Both the position numbers and the translations under genes were made by a program. Source: Hyperoodon ampullatus (Eukaryota; Chordata; Mammalia; Artiodactyla; Ziphiidae). Taken from it: a stretch of DNA of 64,000 bases. The stretch spans positions 164,054,223 through 164,118,222 of the forward strand of contig OX457058.1 of the NCBI GenBank assembly GCA_949752795.1. Direction: 5' to 3'. Shown here piece after piece: positions 1 to 12,576 of the stretch (its first letter is position 1; the number at the start of each line of letters is the position of its first letter). Under the pieces are notes generated by a model. The model was not told where the DNA came from, ran no database searches, and was given only the letters and a program-made list of their open reading frames with translations.

Positions 1-709
1 AACTGTCAAAGGACGTATGTGGTTAGGGTTGGAGCAGACACAGCTTTGGGGCAGGGGGTAAGTATGCAGGAGATTAAACAACCTTTAAGAAATAGCCCAT
101 CCCTTCTCAAATAAAGTGATGGGCATTGCAAAAGTCAACCACGCTGGTTTGAAAAGACTCTTGGCAGCAGCAAAACCCCAATGAAATCAAACATTGGAGA
201 ACATCTCTAATGTGGTTAATCAGTCATTAGTCAAATTGATCATTTTCTGAATTAAATTTTAGTTAACTGGCTAGTATTCCAACCTCTCAACCACCACACT
301 CTACTGCCAGGTCAGTTTGTCTTTAAATGATAGACAGCAGTCCAATTTTCCCCTATTTAAATACTTGTATATCTGTCGTTAATGCTCTAAGCATGTCATT
401 TATCCAGAAGACCCATCAGAGCAAAAGAGTAGAATCCAGAACTAATTAGATGACAGCTGTGGAACAACAGTTAATGGGATGTTGCATGAAAACAAACAAG
501 CCCTATCCCCCTCTCCCCAAAAAAGACAATCACAAAGGCTTTTCTGGAAGAATCATGAAAACATTAGTCCGAGGTGTACAGGAGCATGGTCACTAGACTG
601 CAAGGCAGAGGGCACTGCCATCAGTCTAAGAGTCAGAATTTGGACTAAGCAATCTCAGTAGCCAAAGCAGTGGAGGAAATGGGGAGAAGAAAAGAATTAA
701 CAGGACATG
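1..709. other. Unassigned AT-rich DNA
   Basis: I see no gene, repeat family or RNA here. A 60-codon open frame at 479-661 has no recognisable domain and is the length expected by chance. Confidence 0.6.
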
Positions 710-815
710 CCTTCACTGTACACAGAGGAGCACCTGATTTTCATTACAACAATACTATTGTAAGGGCATTTTTGTTCCCATTTTGTAATTGATAAAACCA
801 AAGCACACATGGTTT
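710..815 (-). mobile_element. MIR SINE fragment (antisense, tentative)
   Basis: The order of motifs (a Cys-rich-looking 'ttcccattttgtaattgataaaacc' type segment corresponding to the MIR 'cccattttacagatgaggaaact' block in antisense) suggests a diverged MIR. The copy is short and has no target-site duplication that I can see. Confidence 0.4.
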
Positions 816-1764
816 GTCCTTCTTTTTCTTAGCATGCTGTTTTAATTCATTTACATCAGATACTATGTTAGGTTTGAGGGTTTGAGAGACAGGAAGTCGT
901 AAAAGAAAATTGTGGGAAGAGTTGAGTTAAAAAATAAAATAACAATTGTTTTCATAATCTTGAATGAAACCTTTTTATTAGTTTAAAACAACAAGAAAAT
1001 CTTAGTGTTAGTAATTTCCATCCACCACCTTGTGCCCCCCAGAAATCAGCCAATATTCTCTCTTACTCTTTGGTCCCAGTTCAAGTGAAATAAGCTGACA
1101 TTTTGCCAGGCAAGTGTGTGGTGATATTGTCCATTTCAGAAATGTTTATTTTCTACTTGTGTTCTCCAGTTCAGCTTCAGAAGAGCAACCTTCCACATCA
1201 AGCCTAATCACAACATTAGGAAGATCAGGACTCAGCAAGGTCATACCAGATCCAGTGGCTCCCACAGGACAAGGCTGGCATTAGAGATTAGAGAACAGAT
1301 GGATTCCCAGTGGGAATCAGGAGAATCGGATCAGCTGCTGTAGGAGGAGTGGCCTTTTTGCAATGGGCAGGCTGATCCTATGAGTAGTCTTGTCACCAGG
1401 CTCGCAGCCACCAGCTCCTGGAGGAGCCTGAAAGACTGAAGTAGACTAAGGAGAGGATGGTGATTTTGTAAAGAGCCCTGGGTGGCATTATATGGCTTTC
1501 TTTCCTAAGTGTTTTTCAGCAAATGCTCTTAGCCTGTTTGCACTTATTAAAGCTGCTAACAGTAATTCTGGCTGAAAATCAAATTTAGCTCTCCTCTTAT
1601 CTTTGCCAATTTCCTCTTCTCCTGAGTCCTTAATGAACCAAGTACAAATATGTAAATATCATGCCTAGGTTGGTAATTAATTTCCTTAAGGCCAAGACTG
1701 ACTGATAAGAATGCTACCTTCACCTTATGAATAATTCATTTCTGCTAAGATCTTTATTCATTCA
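816..1764. other. Unassigned DNA
   Basis: Nothing recognisable: no long open frame, no tandem array and no repeat core. The 1200-1450 part is slightly richer in GC than its surroundings. Confidence 0.55.
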
Positions 1765-1970
1765 GACTTCATGGAAACAGCATAAACTTTTAGATTCACA
1801 TATCTGTGACTGCATCTCAGTTCTGCCCCTGTGAGCTGAGTGACTGGGTAGTTTACTTAATCTTTCTGAGCTTCTATGTTTATATCTAAAAGATGCATTT
1901 AAAAATGTGTACCTCACATTCTCATAGCTTGGTAGCAGTTTAAAAAAGTGAATACATTTAAATACTTATG
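1765..1970 (+). mobile_element. MIR SINE (sense)
   Basis: The MIR core order is visible: a segment like 'ttctgcccctgtgagctg', then 'tgactgggtagtttactt', then 'tctttctgagcttct', then a tail like 'cctcacattctcatag'. These correspond to the tRNA-related and core blocks of MIR. It is strongly diverged, as expected for an element this old. Confidence 0.65.
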
Positions 1971-2160
1971 GAAAGTAGGTTTCCAGGACATGTCCTTTCT
2001 TTCCCCCTTCCCAGATTTGAGCATAATAAAAAGTTTAGCTAAGTCAAGATATTTTCATATAAAATGCATGTTGCTTTAAAAAAGATGAACATAAATAACC
2101 TTGGCATATAAAGAAAGTAAGCAAGCAAGCAAAACCAACATGACACATTTATTTGCTTAA

Positions 2161-2360
2161 GATTTTAGGAATTTGGCATTGATTATGTGCTTAACACAGT
2201 GATAAATGCTTTATGTGCATTATCTTGTCTGAGCCTTATAACACTCCAATAAAGTAGACTAATACTTTTATGACCTCCATTTCACCATTGGGAAAACTTT
2301 TTAGAGAGGTTAATTTACCTGGCCAAAACCATCCAGGTAATTAGTGTCAGGTACAGATGT
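2161..2360 (-). mobile_element. MIR SINE (antisense)
   Basis: In antisense it shows the 'gattatgtgcttaacacagt', 'gtgcattatcttgtctgagc', 'ccatttcaccattgggaaa' and 'agagaggttaatttacc' blocks, in the order known for the 3' and core parts of MIR. Old and inactive. Confidence 0.75.
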
Positions 2361-2689
2361 GCAATTTACCATGAAGTGAATGAAGCTGAAGACACCTCGC
2401 TTTCACAATGCCCTTCCAAAAGTTGGCAGAGCCCCCAGCAAAGGGTTCCCATGGAGGTAAGTTAGTTATTGTAAAATTTGCAAAAGTATTATATAAACTT
2501 TAGGCAACACAAAATATGGGTCTTCTCCTGACATCCCCAAGCTACCCTAAAATTTCAACCTTCTTATCTGATTTTTTTTTCTCTTTAACACGTAACACAA
2601 TCTAATATACTATATAATGTATTAACTTTGTTCTTGCGAACTCCTCCATTGAAATGTTAAATACCATTTCAGGGGCAGATTTTTTTTTT

Positions 2690-2780
2690 TTCTGTTACAT
2701 CCCAGCACCTAGAACAGTGCCCAGAACACAGAAGTAACTCAATAAATATTTTTGAGTTGGATGAATGAGTAAATGAATAA
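2690..2780 (+). mobile_element. L2 LINE 3' end (sense)
   Basis: It carries 'cccagcacctagaacagtg' followed by 'ctcaataaatattttt' and a 'gatgaatgagtaaatgaa' tail, which is the typical 3' end of L2. Only the last ~90 bases of the element are present. Confidence 0.7.
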
Positions 2781-3765
2781 ATTGGAATTCCTTATTCCAG
2801 AGTCTATACCCTTTACCATAGCACTGTACTGTCTTTCTGAGGGAGACATACACTCTCCATCATAAACACCCCCCCTTCCCCAGGTGTATGTGAACAAAAA
2901 TCCAACTTGTAAGGCTTTAAACTGCCTCCAAGATAATGATGAATTTGTTACCATTTAATCGGTGTCTAAGAATTATGGGACAACATTTGAGATCTGACAA
3001 GTATATAGCAACAGATGAAGCCCAATTAAAAGGGAAACACTACCATGAAAAAGAAGCTAACAGCAGGAAAGTTAAAAATGGAAGTAACACAATTCCATGG
3101 GCTAAGCATATTCTCAGAGCTCTTAAGAAACAAGAGTTGGTGTGAGAGATTCTGTTGAGGACAGACCTTCCCTTGGATATATGTCCCACCTTAAACTGCT
3201 CCCTCTATAAGATCGTTTAACATAAAATATTCTTCTTGTAAGTTACCTCTCTGGTTTGCATTTTTCAGGAAATATATATCTGAGAATACTAAAAGGTAAC
3301 AACAGTCACCTTTGTAAACATTAGCCATCTCATGCCTGGAGTTTCCTTTGGTATGGATGTATTATGTCAAGTCATGGGGACATCAATTTCTGTCTACACA
3401 TCAAATTCCATCTAACAATGTATGATTACATGTGCTTCCTCTAAATATTAAAATTTTTAATTAATTAACTGAATCAGAGTATTCTAATGAACTGAATATT
3501 CTATTATATATTTTTCTCCAGAGCAAAAGAAACATCTATATTTATTGTTTTCAAGTGTTCTAAATGTTTTAGTGTTTTTTTCTACCTTGCTACACACTGA
3601 AGTTGTGAAAACATCTCATTAATAATTAAAAGGCCAATATTAAGGATTACATTAAAAATAATTTTCTAATCCTGCAGAGATTTGAAGGGTTATTGCCCCC
3701 AGGTCCACGCTGCGAACTTTTTGTGTGTAAGTAGTAAATTCAAATTATTTCACTGTTGATGTATG
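2781..3765. other. Unassigned DNA
   Basis: AT-rich and without a recognisable element. It holds two short overlapping open frames of about 70 codons (2739-2954 minus, 2936-3145 plus) without domains, and short homopolymer runs. Confidence 0.55.
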
Positions 3766-3769
3766 CAAT

Positions 3770-3905
3770 CATAGAATTTTGGACCTTAAAGATTTCATTC
3801 ATTCCCTCATTTTATAGATAATTCTGAGACTCAGAGAGAATAAATACCTTTCTCAACATCCCACAGACAGCTCAGAGTAGAAACAAACCTTCAAATTCTG
3901 CTTGA
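3770..3905. mobile_element. MIR/DNA-repeat-like remnant (tentative)
   Basis: The string 'catagaattttggacctt' followed by 'ctcattttatagataatt' and 'gagactcagagagaataa' resembles the widespread old mammalian repeat with a 'cattttacagatgaggaaactgaggc' block. I cannot assign the family. Confidence 0.4.
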
Positions 3906-4094
3906 ATCAAACACAAACTATGTGCACCTCATCAGATTCCCTCGGCCATGGCCACCTCTTGGACTTAATCAGCCATTTTCCTACCGGGGTAAGTCTTCGT
4001 GGCTTTCTCTAAGAGTGCCGTACCTCCTGCTGGCCTGTGCTGCATGACCAAGACTCAGCCAACATCATGTGTTTGGTCCCCTCATGTCACTTCT

Positions 4095-4540
4095 AGACGT
4101 GGATGAAAGCTGCATTGCAGAGTGAGCTTGGGGCTGGCATCTGGAGAGCAGCTGCTAAGAAGGCCAGATGGCAGTGTGGGGCATTACCTCCCCATGTGGC
4201 ATGTTTTAATCAATGAGAAATTGGAGATAGGATGGATCTGGGCAAATGCATTCCCTATTTTCCTCTCACCCATGGACTATGTAGTGATTTGTACATTCAG
4301 TATACTTTCAGATGTCCCATCTTCCCAGACAGCACACCTGCTGAAGGACTTGCTATATCTCTTTAAAGCTTTTCATGAAGTGGTAGCCAGAATGATAATG
4401 CTTCACTTTGCATTACATCCTTCTTTGCTCACTTACCTTTCTCTTGAACTTTACTGCCCTGGGTTTGCATTTCCCTAACAAATATTACTCCATTAATCCT
4501 TGCCTCAGGTTTTGTTTTCTAGACAATCTTGTTAAAGTCA
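4095..4540 (+). mobile_element. Possible old LTR (tentative)
   Basis: The 3' part, 'gggtttgcatttccctaac' then 'ttgcctcaggttttgttt', resembles the polyadenylation-side end of several ERVL-class mammalian LTRs. The 5' part is not recognised. A 118-codon frame at 4122-4478 lies inside it and has no domain. No matching second LTR or internal region is visible, so at most this is a solo LTR remnant. Confidence 0.3.
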
Positions 4541-5595
4541 CTACCAATTATACTTCAAGATATATTTTGAGTCATGTGTTTTAAATCTAGAAGTGTTTTT
4601 AAAAGATAAAAGTTTTTAAATCCTTAAAGTATTTCAGGAAGCCTGCTACTAACATACTAGAAAGGATAAATATAAATTCTCTTCATGTAGAATATAAGTA
4701 CACAGGCAAGAGTTGGTCCCAGTTATCTGCTTGGCCAATTGGTTCTCTGCCAGGATCACCAGAACATGGAGATTAAGGTCAAACTGACACTGTCACTGTG
4801 GGACTGCCAAAATAAAGGACATATTTAGTAAGAAAGTATGACTTGATTTTTGCTTTTAAAAATACACACATAATTGGCACAAAACTCAAATAATTTCTTG
4901 AACTATATTGGGAACTAGATGCCATGATTCTGCTACCAACCAGTTATTTTGCAATTGGCAAAGGTATTTAATATTCCTGGTTTCATTTGTCATTGAACCC
5001 TGTTTTCCAAAATTCACCACTTTAAAAATATAAATTTTTAGAAATGTGAATTCTCTCTATAGGCATATGCACATAAAATCTTATTTCAAAAAATGTAATA
5101 AGGTACAGGGATTTTTTTTTCTGACTTCTTAAAATCCACTCATACATTCCAGGTTACAAACCCCTTATCTAGGTGATATTGATTATAAACTTTTAGCAAG
5201 AAAGGCAGGGAGATGATATTATTCAGAAAAGCTCAGTCTGGGATAGTATCACAAGCTTTGAATCCAGTTTCAGCTCCCCAGTTGATTGAAATAGAGCTTT
5301 TAGAGAGGAGATGGAAGATAAAAAATAAACAAGATACACAGAAGGATCCTGACAAAGAGAATGACTTTTAATGCTCAGGTTGACTTCTCAGGGCTGGATA
5401 TAGTGCTTCAGTTCCCAAGGTTGCTATTACTTCCTCTGTTCTGCAGGAGTTTTTTTTCTCTTGTTGATAAGAAAATTGAATATCAGGAAAAATATACAGG
5501 AGCTTTATATGCTTAAATATTTAGTGTCTAATTGCTGATTTTTTGCCACCAAGTATCCTTTCTCTTGCCCTGATTTCTACTGCAGAATGTTCCCT
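4541..5595. other. Unassigned AT-rich DNA
   Basis: I see no gene or repeat family here, only short T and A runs. Confidence 0.55.
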
Positions 5596-6015
5596 TTCTC
5601 ATGGTATATAATCATAGGACATGGAAACTCCAGTTTCAGAAGCTGACAAGTTCAGGACTTCCACTCTCCTTCCCAATACAGGTAGAGAGTGGGAATGTGA
5701 CCTAACTTTGACCAGGTAGGCAGCTTTCTGAGAACATTTGAATCCTGAGCCTCTGATGCAAGGAACAATGGTTGGGGTCATTTATAGTTCAGGCTGAAGT
5801 AGGATTGGCTGTGGCAACTGACCAGGATGTTTCAGCTATAAGATATTGCTATGTTCCTGATTCCCAGTTCTTTACTTGTTGGATAGTCATTGGGTGTTTT
5901 TCACTCCCAAGTCTAGTCTGTCAATTCCATGAATTCTCAGTAACTTTTTTGTAAATCATCTTCTTTTAAATTAGACTTGGTTTTTGCTTGCAACCAAGAA
6001 TCCTAAGTAATACAC
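5596..6015 (+). mobile_element. Possible old LTR (tentative)
   Basis: It ends in 'gcttgcaaccaagaatcct' plus 'aagtaatacact', like the 3' end of old ERVL or MaLR LTRs ('...caaccaagagtcctgactaatac'). The start is uncertain. Two 60-codon frames in it are chance frames. Confidence 0.35.
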
Positions 6016-6635
6016 TTTTATCTATGAAGTTTGAGGGTACTTATGCCACAAGGATTTGATTTTCTTCTAGGAAAGTCAAGTTTTGGTATGGCAGAAGACC
6101 AAAGTGAAACTCACACTATCAGCCTATCAAATATACAATAAGTAGTGAGCCATCCAATGATGATACTGCTCGCTTCATCTACATATAGATAGATACAGAT
6201 AGACAACCTCTTCCCAACCACGGTATGGGTAATAGGATACAATGAGACTTCAGATATGTACTTTAGTTTGTAATCTCTATATAGAACTGGGAAACAATAT
6301 GAGTTTTTAGTTGAGTAAAAGGAATTTTCAGTTATATACTCATTTGCTTTTTATTGCTATTTCTGGATGAAATGATCATTACCACAAAAACTACCACCCC
6401 TGATATGTATTTGAGAGAATTTCCAAGTAAAATACAGGATACACTGTTAAAGTTGAATTTCAGATAAACAACAATTTTTAAGTTTATGTCTCAGACAATA
6501 AAAGGAACATATTATACTAAAAATATTTATCATTAATCTGAAATTCAAATTTAACTGGTTATCCTCTATTTTTATTTTCTAAATCTAGAAACCCTAATTT
6601 GAGAGTCTGTAAGTCCATGTATTCAAAGAAAGAGC
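6016..6635. other. Unassigned DNA with a short GATA repeat
   Basis: Mostly featureless AT-rich sequence. A small imperfect (GATA)n run sits near 6181-6207 ('atagatagatacagatagac'). Confidence 0.55.
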
Positions 6636-7759
6636 AGATGATGGGGGGTCCAAGACGGCAGAGTAAGAAGACCCTGAATTCACCTCCTCCAACAGATACA
6701 CCAAAATTACAACTACTTAGAGAGCAACTATCTCTGAGAACCACCTGAAGACTAGCACAAATGATTTTCCAAATTAAAGACATAAAGAGGAACCACAATA
6801 AGATGGGTAGGAGGGGTAGAGATGCTCTATGGTCAAGACCCACACCTCTGGGCTGGCAACTCACAAACAGAAGAACAGCACAATTGTAGAGGTCCTCCCC
6901 AAGGAGTGAGGGGTCTGAGCCCAGCACTGGGCTCCAAAGCCCAAGGGTCCTGCACTGGGAAAATAATCCCCCAGAATATCTGACTTTGAAAACCAGCAAA
7001 GCTTATGTCCGGGAGAGCTAAAGCACCACAGGTAACAAGGACTCTGCTCCTAAGGGGCACGCAAAATCTCGCATGATCCAAGGCTCACTGCAGAGGCAGT
7101 AATTTAAAATGAGCCTGGGTCAGAACCACTTGCTGATCTTGGAGAGCCTCCTGGAGAGGGAGGAGGCAACTGGGACTTTCCCTGAGATGGAAACGCTACT
7201 GACAGCCATTTGGTGGGCTTGTTCTACAATGATTACATTGGTTCTAACAAACATCATTTTGAAATCTTCCCCTAGCCTATTAGTGCCAGAAGCTTACCAG
7301 ACCACCAGTTGGCTGTCATCAGCCCCAAGCTCCCCAGACCACAGAGAGAGCCAAATGGGACTTAGCCCCGCCTCCTGTGGGCCTACAGAAGTTCCACACC
7401 ACCCTGGGCTGTGCAGCTAACCACACACAAAGCCTAACCCACCTTCCAACAGACCCACAGACATAGCATGAGGCAGTGTCTCTCAGCAAACAGAGCCAGG
7501 GCCTAGTCCCACCTACCACAGCACTCACATTAGTTGGCCTTGTCAAAAGAGAAGGGTGCATGAAGCTCACATAGGAGGCATTCCCAGAGCATATAGCTCT
7601 GATAATGAGAGGGGAGCATGCTGATGGGCTCTATAAGATGTCTACTACATAAGGTCAATTCTCCAAGATTAAGATATGTAACAAACTTACAGACACATAG
7701 AAATAAATACAGATGATTGGGAAAAATGAGAAGCTGGAGGAATATGTTCCAAATGAAGT

Positions 7760-8600
7760 GAAGGTATAAGACAAAATGTCAGAAGAATTAAATGAAGTGG
7801 AGATAATCAATCTACTCAATAAATAGTTCAAGGTAATGGTCATAAAAATGCTCACTGAACTCAATGCAAGAATGGATAAATTTCAGTGAAAATTTCAACA
7901 AAGAGTTAAAATTTTTTTTTTAAAGCTGAGAATACAATAACTAAAACTTAAAAAAAAATAGAAGGAATCAACAGTATTAGATTAGATACAGAGGGATGAA
8001 TCAGTGATCTGGAGCCAGAATAGTAGTAATCATACAAGTGGAACAGAAAAAAAAGAAAAAAGAATTAAAAACAAAAAATAAGGACAGTTTAAGAGACCTC
8101 TACATCAACATCAAGAGTGCTAACATTTATATTGTAGGGTCCCAGGAGGAGGAGAGAGAGAAAGGACAGAGAACTCACTTGAAGAAATAATTGCTGAAAA
8201 ACTTCGCTAACCAAGTGAACAAAACTGACATTCAGGTCCAGGAGAATCCCAGACAAGATGAACACAAAGAGATCTACACCAAGACATATTATAATAAATA
8301 TGGCAAAAATTAAAGATAAAGAGAATATATTAAAAGCAGCACAAGAAAAGCAACTAGTTCCTACAAAGGAACTCTTGTAAGACCATCAGGTGACTTTTCA
8401 GTGTAAACTTTGTAGGCCAACCTAGAGGCATGATATATTCAAAGTGATGAAAAGAAAAAAGAAAAACTACAACCAAGAATACTATACCCAGCAAGGTTGT
8501 CATCCAGACTTGAAAGAGAGACAAAAAGTTTTACAGGCAAGAAAAACTAGAGTTCAGCACTACTAAACTGGCTTTACAAGAAATGTTAAAAGTACTAAGT
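7760..8600 (+). pseudogene. L1 ORF1 (RNA-binding protein) remnant
   Basis: Scattered frames still read as the C-terminal half of the L1 ORF1 protein. One segment (8325-8380) keeps an LKAA-E-K pattern of the nucleic-acid-binding domain, another (8425-8500) the motif that reads Q-P-R-I-L-Y-P in live copies, and the end near 8570 reads like TK-ALQEML. ORF1p is the trimeric chaperone that packages L1 RNA. Stop codons and frameshifts interrupt every frame, so no protein can be made. Confidence 0.7.
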
Positions 8601-9074
8601 GGAAAAGAAAAGGCCACAACTAAAATACAAAAATTATGAAAGGAAAAATCGTAGTGGTAAAAGCAAACATAAAGTAAAGATAGTAGATCAACCACTTTTA
8701 AAGCTAGTATGAAGGTTAAATGACAATAGTATTAAAATCATTTATATCTACAATAAATAAGGGATATACAAAAAATGACTTAAAATATGATGTCAAAAAT
8801 ATTAAATGTGGCAGGAGAAGGACTAAAAATACAGGCTTATTAGAATGCATTCAAACTTAAGAGATCATCAACTTAAAATAACCACAATATTCACTATATA
8901 TAAAAGCATGGTAATAACAGATCAAAAATCTGTAATAGATACACACATAAGAAAGAAAGCAGAATCCAAACATAACAGTAAATATAGTCATTAAATCACA
9001 TGGGAAGAGAACAAAAGAAGAAGAAAGGGGGAAAAAAAAGAACTACAAAAAAAATCCTGAAAACAATTAACAAA

Positions 9075-9423
9075 ATGACAATAAAAACATACTTATCAAT
9101 AATTAGTTTAAATGTAAATTGACTAAATGCCCCAGTTAAAAAACATAAAGTCACTGAACAGATTAAAAAAATAAGACCCATATATACACTGCCTATGAGA
9201 GACTCATTTCAGATCTAAAGACACATATAGACTGAAAGTGAGGGCAAGAAAATAGGTATTCCATGCAAAGGAAAATGAAAAGAGAGCTGGGATAGCAATT
9301 CTTATATCAGACAAAAAATGACATTTTAAGAAACTGTAACAAGAGACAAAGAAGTACATAACATAATAATAAAGGGATTGATCCAACAAGAAGGTATAAC
9401 AATTGTAAATATATATGTATCCA
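9075..9423 (+). pseudogene. L1 ORF2 endonuclease domain, first part
   Basis: The start of ORF2 (apurinic/apyrimidinic-type endonuclease that nicks target DNA) is recognisable: 'aataattagtttaaatgtaa' encodes the conserved LNVN-like start, and near 9195-9215 the frame reads like the QETH-type motif ('agagactcatttcagatct'). It stops abruptly where the younger L1 fragment is inserted and resumes near 10280. Confidence 0.7.
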
Positions 9424-10071
9424 ATTTAGAGTTACCATATGATTCAGCAATTACATTCCTGGGCATATATCCAGACAAAACTACAATCCAAAAAGATACA
9501 TGCACCCCTATGTTCATAGCAGCACTATTCACAATAACCAAAACATGGAAACAACTTAAATGTCCATAAACAGATGAATAGGTAAAGAAGATATGGTACA
9601 AACATACAATGGAATACTACTCAGCCATAAGAAAGAACAAAATAATGCCATTTCCAGCAAATGGATACAACTAGAAAATATCATACTGAGTGAAACAACT
9701 CAGAAACAGAAAGACAAATACTGTATGACAAATACTGTATGAATCTAAAATATGGCACAAATGAACGTATCTGCAAAACAGAAACAGACTCACAGAGATA
9801 GAGATCAGACTTGTGGTTGCCAAGGGGGAAGGGGGAGGGAGAGGGATGGACTGGGAATTTAGGGTTGGTAGATGCAAACTATTTCATTTAGAATGGATAA
9901 ACAACATTCCCTGTACTGTATAGCACAGGGAACTATATCCAACCTCCTGAGATAAACCATAATGGAAAAGAATATTTAAAAAAGAATGTATATATGTCTA
10001 TAACTGAGTCACTTTTTTGTACAGCAGAGATTGTCATAACATTGTAAATCACTATACTTCAATATAAAAAA
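9424..10071 (+). mobile_element. L1 LINE 3' fragment inserted into older L1
   Basis: This 5'-truncated L1 contains the ORF2 C-terminal end (frame at 9378-9569 reads like the ELPYDSA...LGIYPDKT...CTPMFIAALF stretch) and a complete 3' UTR ending in 'cactatacttcaatataaaa' at about 10071. The 3' UTR is the type shared by cetartiodactyl L1s. It includes a 14-bp tandem duplication at 9713-9726 and 9727-9740. It splits ORF2 of the surrounding L1, so it is younger than its host. Confidence 0.85.
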
Positions 10072-10236
10072 AAGAAAATAATCATTGGGAAAGTATGGGA
10101 ATTCCTTATATTATTTTTGCTACTTTCAAGTACTTTTGAAAATTTCTGTAAAAAAAAAGTTTTTTTAAAAAAACACTGGAATCATTTCTTCAAATAAATC
10201 TCACATTGAAACAAACAAATGAACAAACAATCAAAC
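10072..10236. other. Extra segment between L1 A-tail and host L1
   Basis: About 165 bases follow the inserted L1's 3' end before the host ORF2 resumes. They hold two A-rich runs (10151-10175 and 10199-10236). They match neither flank of the interrupted L1. Candidates are a 3' transduced piece carried along by the L1, or a separate short insertion; I cannot decide between them. Confidence 0.5.

Positions 10237-10279
<43 letters not shown>
10237..10279. repeat. (TA)n microsatellite
   Basis: A run of about 20 TA units at the right edge of the nested L1 insertion. It may have grown from the right-hand copy of the target-site duplication (left copy 'taaatatatatg' at 9406-9417). Confidence 0.9.
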
Positions 10280-10284
<5 letters not shown>

Positions 10285-12576
10285 ACTTAAAAGCACCTAA
10301 ATACATAAAGCAAATTTCAACAGACAAAAGGGAGAAGTTGACAGTAACACAATAAGAGTAGGGGACTTTAACACTCTACTTACATGAATGGACAGATTAT
10401 CCAGACAGAAAATCAATAAGGAAACACATGTCATAAACAATACATTGGACCAAGTGGAATATATATACATGGATAAACATTCCACCCAGAAGTAATAAGA
10501 TACTCCTTTTTTTCAAGTTCACATGGAATATTCTGCAGAATGATCTCTCATACATTCTAGGCCTCAAAACAAGTCTCAATATATTTAAGAAGATTGAAAT
10601 CATATCAGGCATCTTTTCTGACCACAACAGTATGAGACTAGAAATCAACTACAAGGAAAACAACTACAAAAGCATAAACATGTGGATGCTAAACACCATG
10701 GTACTAGACAACCAATGGGTTAATGAAGAAATCAAAGAGGAAATCAAAAAATACCTAGAGACAAATGAAAATGGAAACACAATGATTCAAGATTTATGGG
10801 GCCCTGTGAATATAATACTAAGAATAAAGTTTAGAGCAATACAAGCCTACCTCAAGAAACAAGAAAAATCTCAAATAAACCACCTAACCTTTTACCTAAA
10901 GGAGCTGAAAAAGAAGATCAAAAAAAATCAAAGTTAGTAGACAAAAAGACATTTAAAAAATCAGAGCAGAAATAAATGAAATAGAGACTAAAAAACAAAA
11001 AAAAAAATAGACATGATCAAAGAAACTAAGAACTGGTTCATTGCAAAAATACACGAAATTGATAAATCTTTAGCAAAATTCATCAAGGAACAAAAGAGAG
11101 TGCCCAAATAATAAAATCAGAAACAAAAAAGTTACAACCAACAACTCAGAAATACAAAGGCTCATGAGACTACTGTGAACAATTATATGCCAATAAATGA
11201 ACAATGTAGAGAAATAAATAAATTCCTAGAAATGTATGATCTCCCTAGACAGAATGAGGGGGAAAAAATAGAAACAGGCAAATCACCAGTAATAAAACAG
11301 AAACAGTAATTAAAAAAAAAAAAAAAACTCCTAACAGCAAAAGTTTAGGATACACATTCACAGGTGCATTCTACCAAACATTTAAAGAACACCTATTCTT
11401 CTCAAACTATTTCCAAAACTTGAAAAGAAAGGGACGTTTTAGAACTCATTCTACAAGGCCAGTATCAGCCAGATACCAAAACCAGACAAAGATAACACGA
11501 AAAATAACAGCACAGTCCAATATCACACTAATGAATATGGATGCAAAGATTCTCAACAAAATATTAGCAAACTGAATCCTACCATACATTAAAAGGGCCA
11601 TACATCATGATCCAGTGGGATTTTACTCAAGGATACAAGGATGATTCAATATCCACAAGTGTATCAATGTGATACACCACATTAACAAACTGAAAAATTA
11701 AAATTATATAATCATCTCAATAGAGGCAGAAAAATCTTTTGACAAAATTCAACAACCATTTACAATAAAAACTTTCAACAAAGTGTGTGTAGAGGAAACA
11801 TACCTCAACATAATAGAGGCCATATATGAACAAAACACAGCCAACACCATGCTCAATGGGGAAAAGCTGAAAACATTATCTCTAAGATCAGGAAAATGAC
11901 AAGTATCCCCACTCTCACTTTTATTCAATGTAGTATTGGAAGTCCTAGCCACAGCAATCAGACAAGAAAAAGAAATAAAATGAATTCAAATTGGAAAAGA
12001 AGAGGTAAAATTTTCCCTTTTTGCATCTGACATGACATGATACTATTATATAGAAAATCCAAAAGACACTACCAAAATACTATTAGAACTAATAAATGAA
12101 TCAATGAAGTTTCAGAGTACAAAATTAATATACAGAAATCTATGGTGTTTCTATACAATAATAAAAACTATCAGAGAAATTAAGAAAGCAACCTCACATA
12201 CAACTGTATCAAAAAGAATAAAATACCTAGGAATACATCTAACCAAAGAGGTAAAAGACTTTTACTTGGGAAACTATAACACACTGATGAAAGAAATGTC
12301 AGACAGCACAAACAGATGGAAAGACATACTCTGCTTGTAAACTGAAATAATTAATATTTTAAAAATATAATAGTACTCAAGGCAATCTACAGATTCAATT
12401 CAATCCCTATCAAAGTATCAAAGACATTTTTCACAGAAGTAGAATAAAAAATTCTAAAATTTGTATGTAAACATAAAAGACCACAAATAGCCAAAGTCAT
12501 CTTGAGAAAGAACAAAGCTGGAGGTATCACACTCCCTGATTTGAAACTATACTACAAAGCTACAGTAATCACAAAC
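10280..12576 (+). pseudogene. L1 ORF2 remainder (endonuclease end, reverse transcriptase)
   Basis: ORF2 resumes after the insertion. The 10343-10400 part reads like the GDFNTPL motif of the endonuclease. A surviving frame of 101 codons (10632-10937) covers the region leading to the reverse transcriptase. Near 11870-11960 the RT block around 'SPLLFNVVLEVLA' is readable, and at 12021-12035 the catalytic FADD-type motif reads as FASD, so one catalytic aspartate is changed. A further frame (12104-12340) covers the downstream 'KYLGI-LTKEVKDFY' region. It ends at a deletion near 12577. Many stops are present. Confidence 0.8.

Noticed and set aside
6559..6999. 146-codon minus-strand frame
   Set aside because: It lies antisense in the L1 5' UTR and its flank, with no domain.
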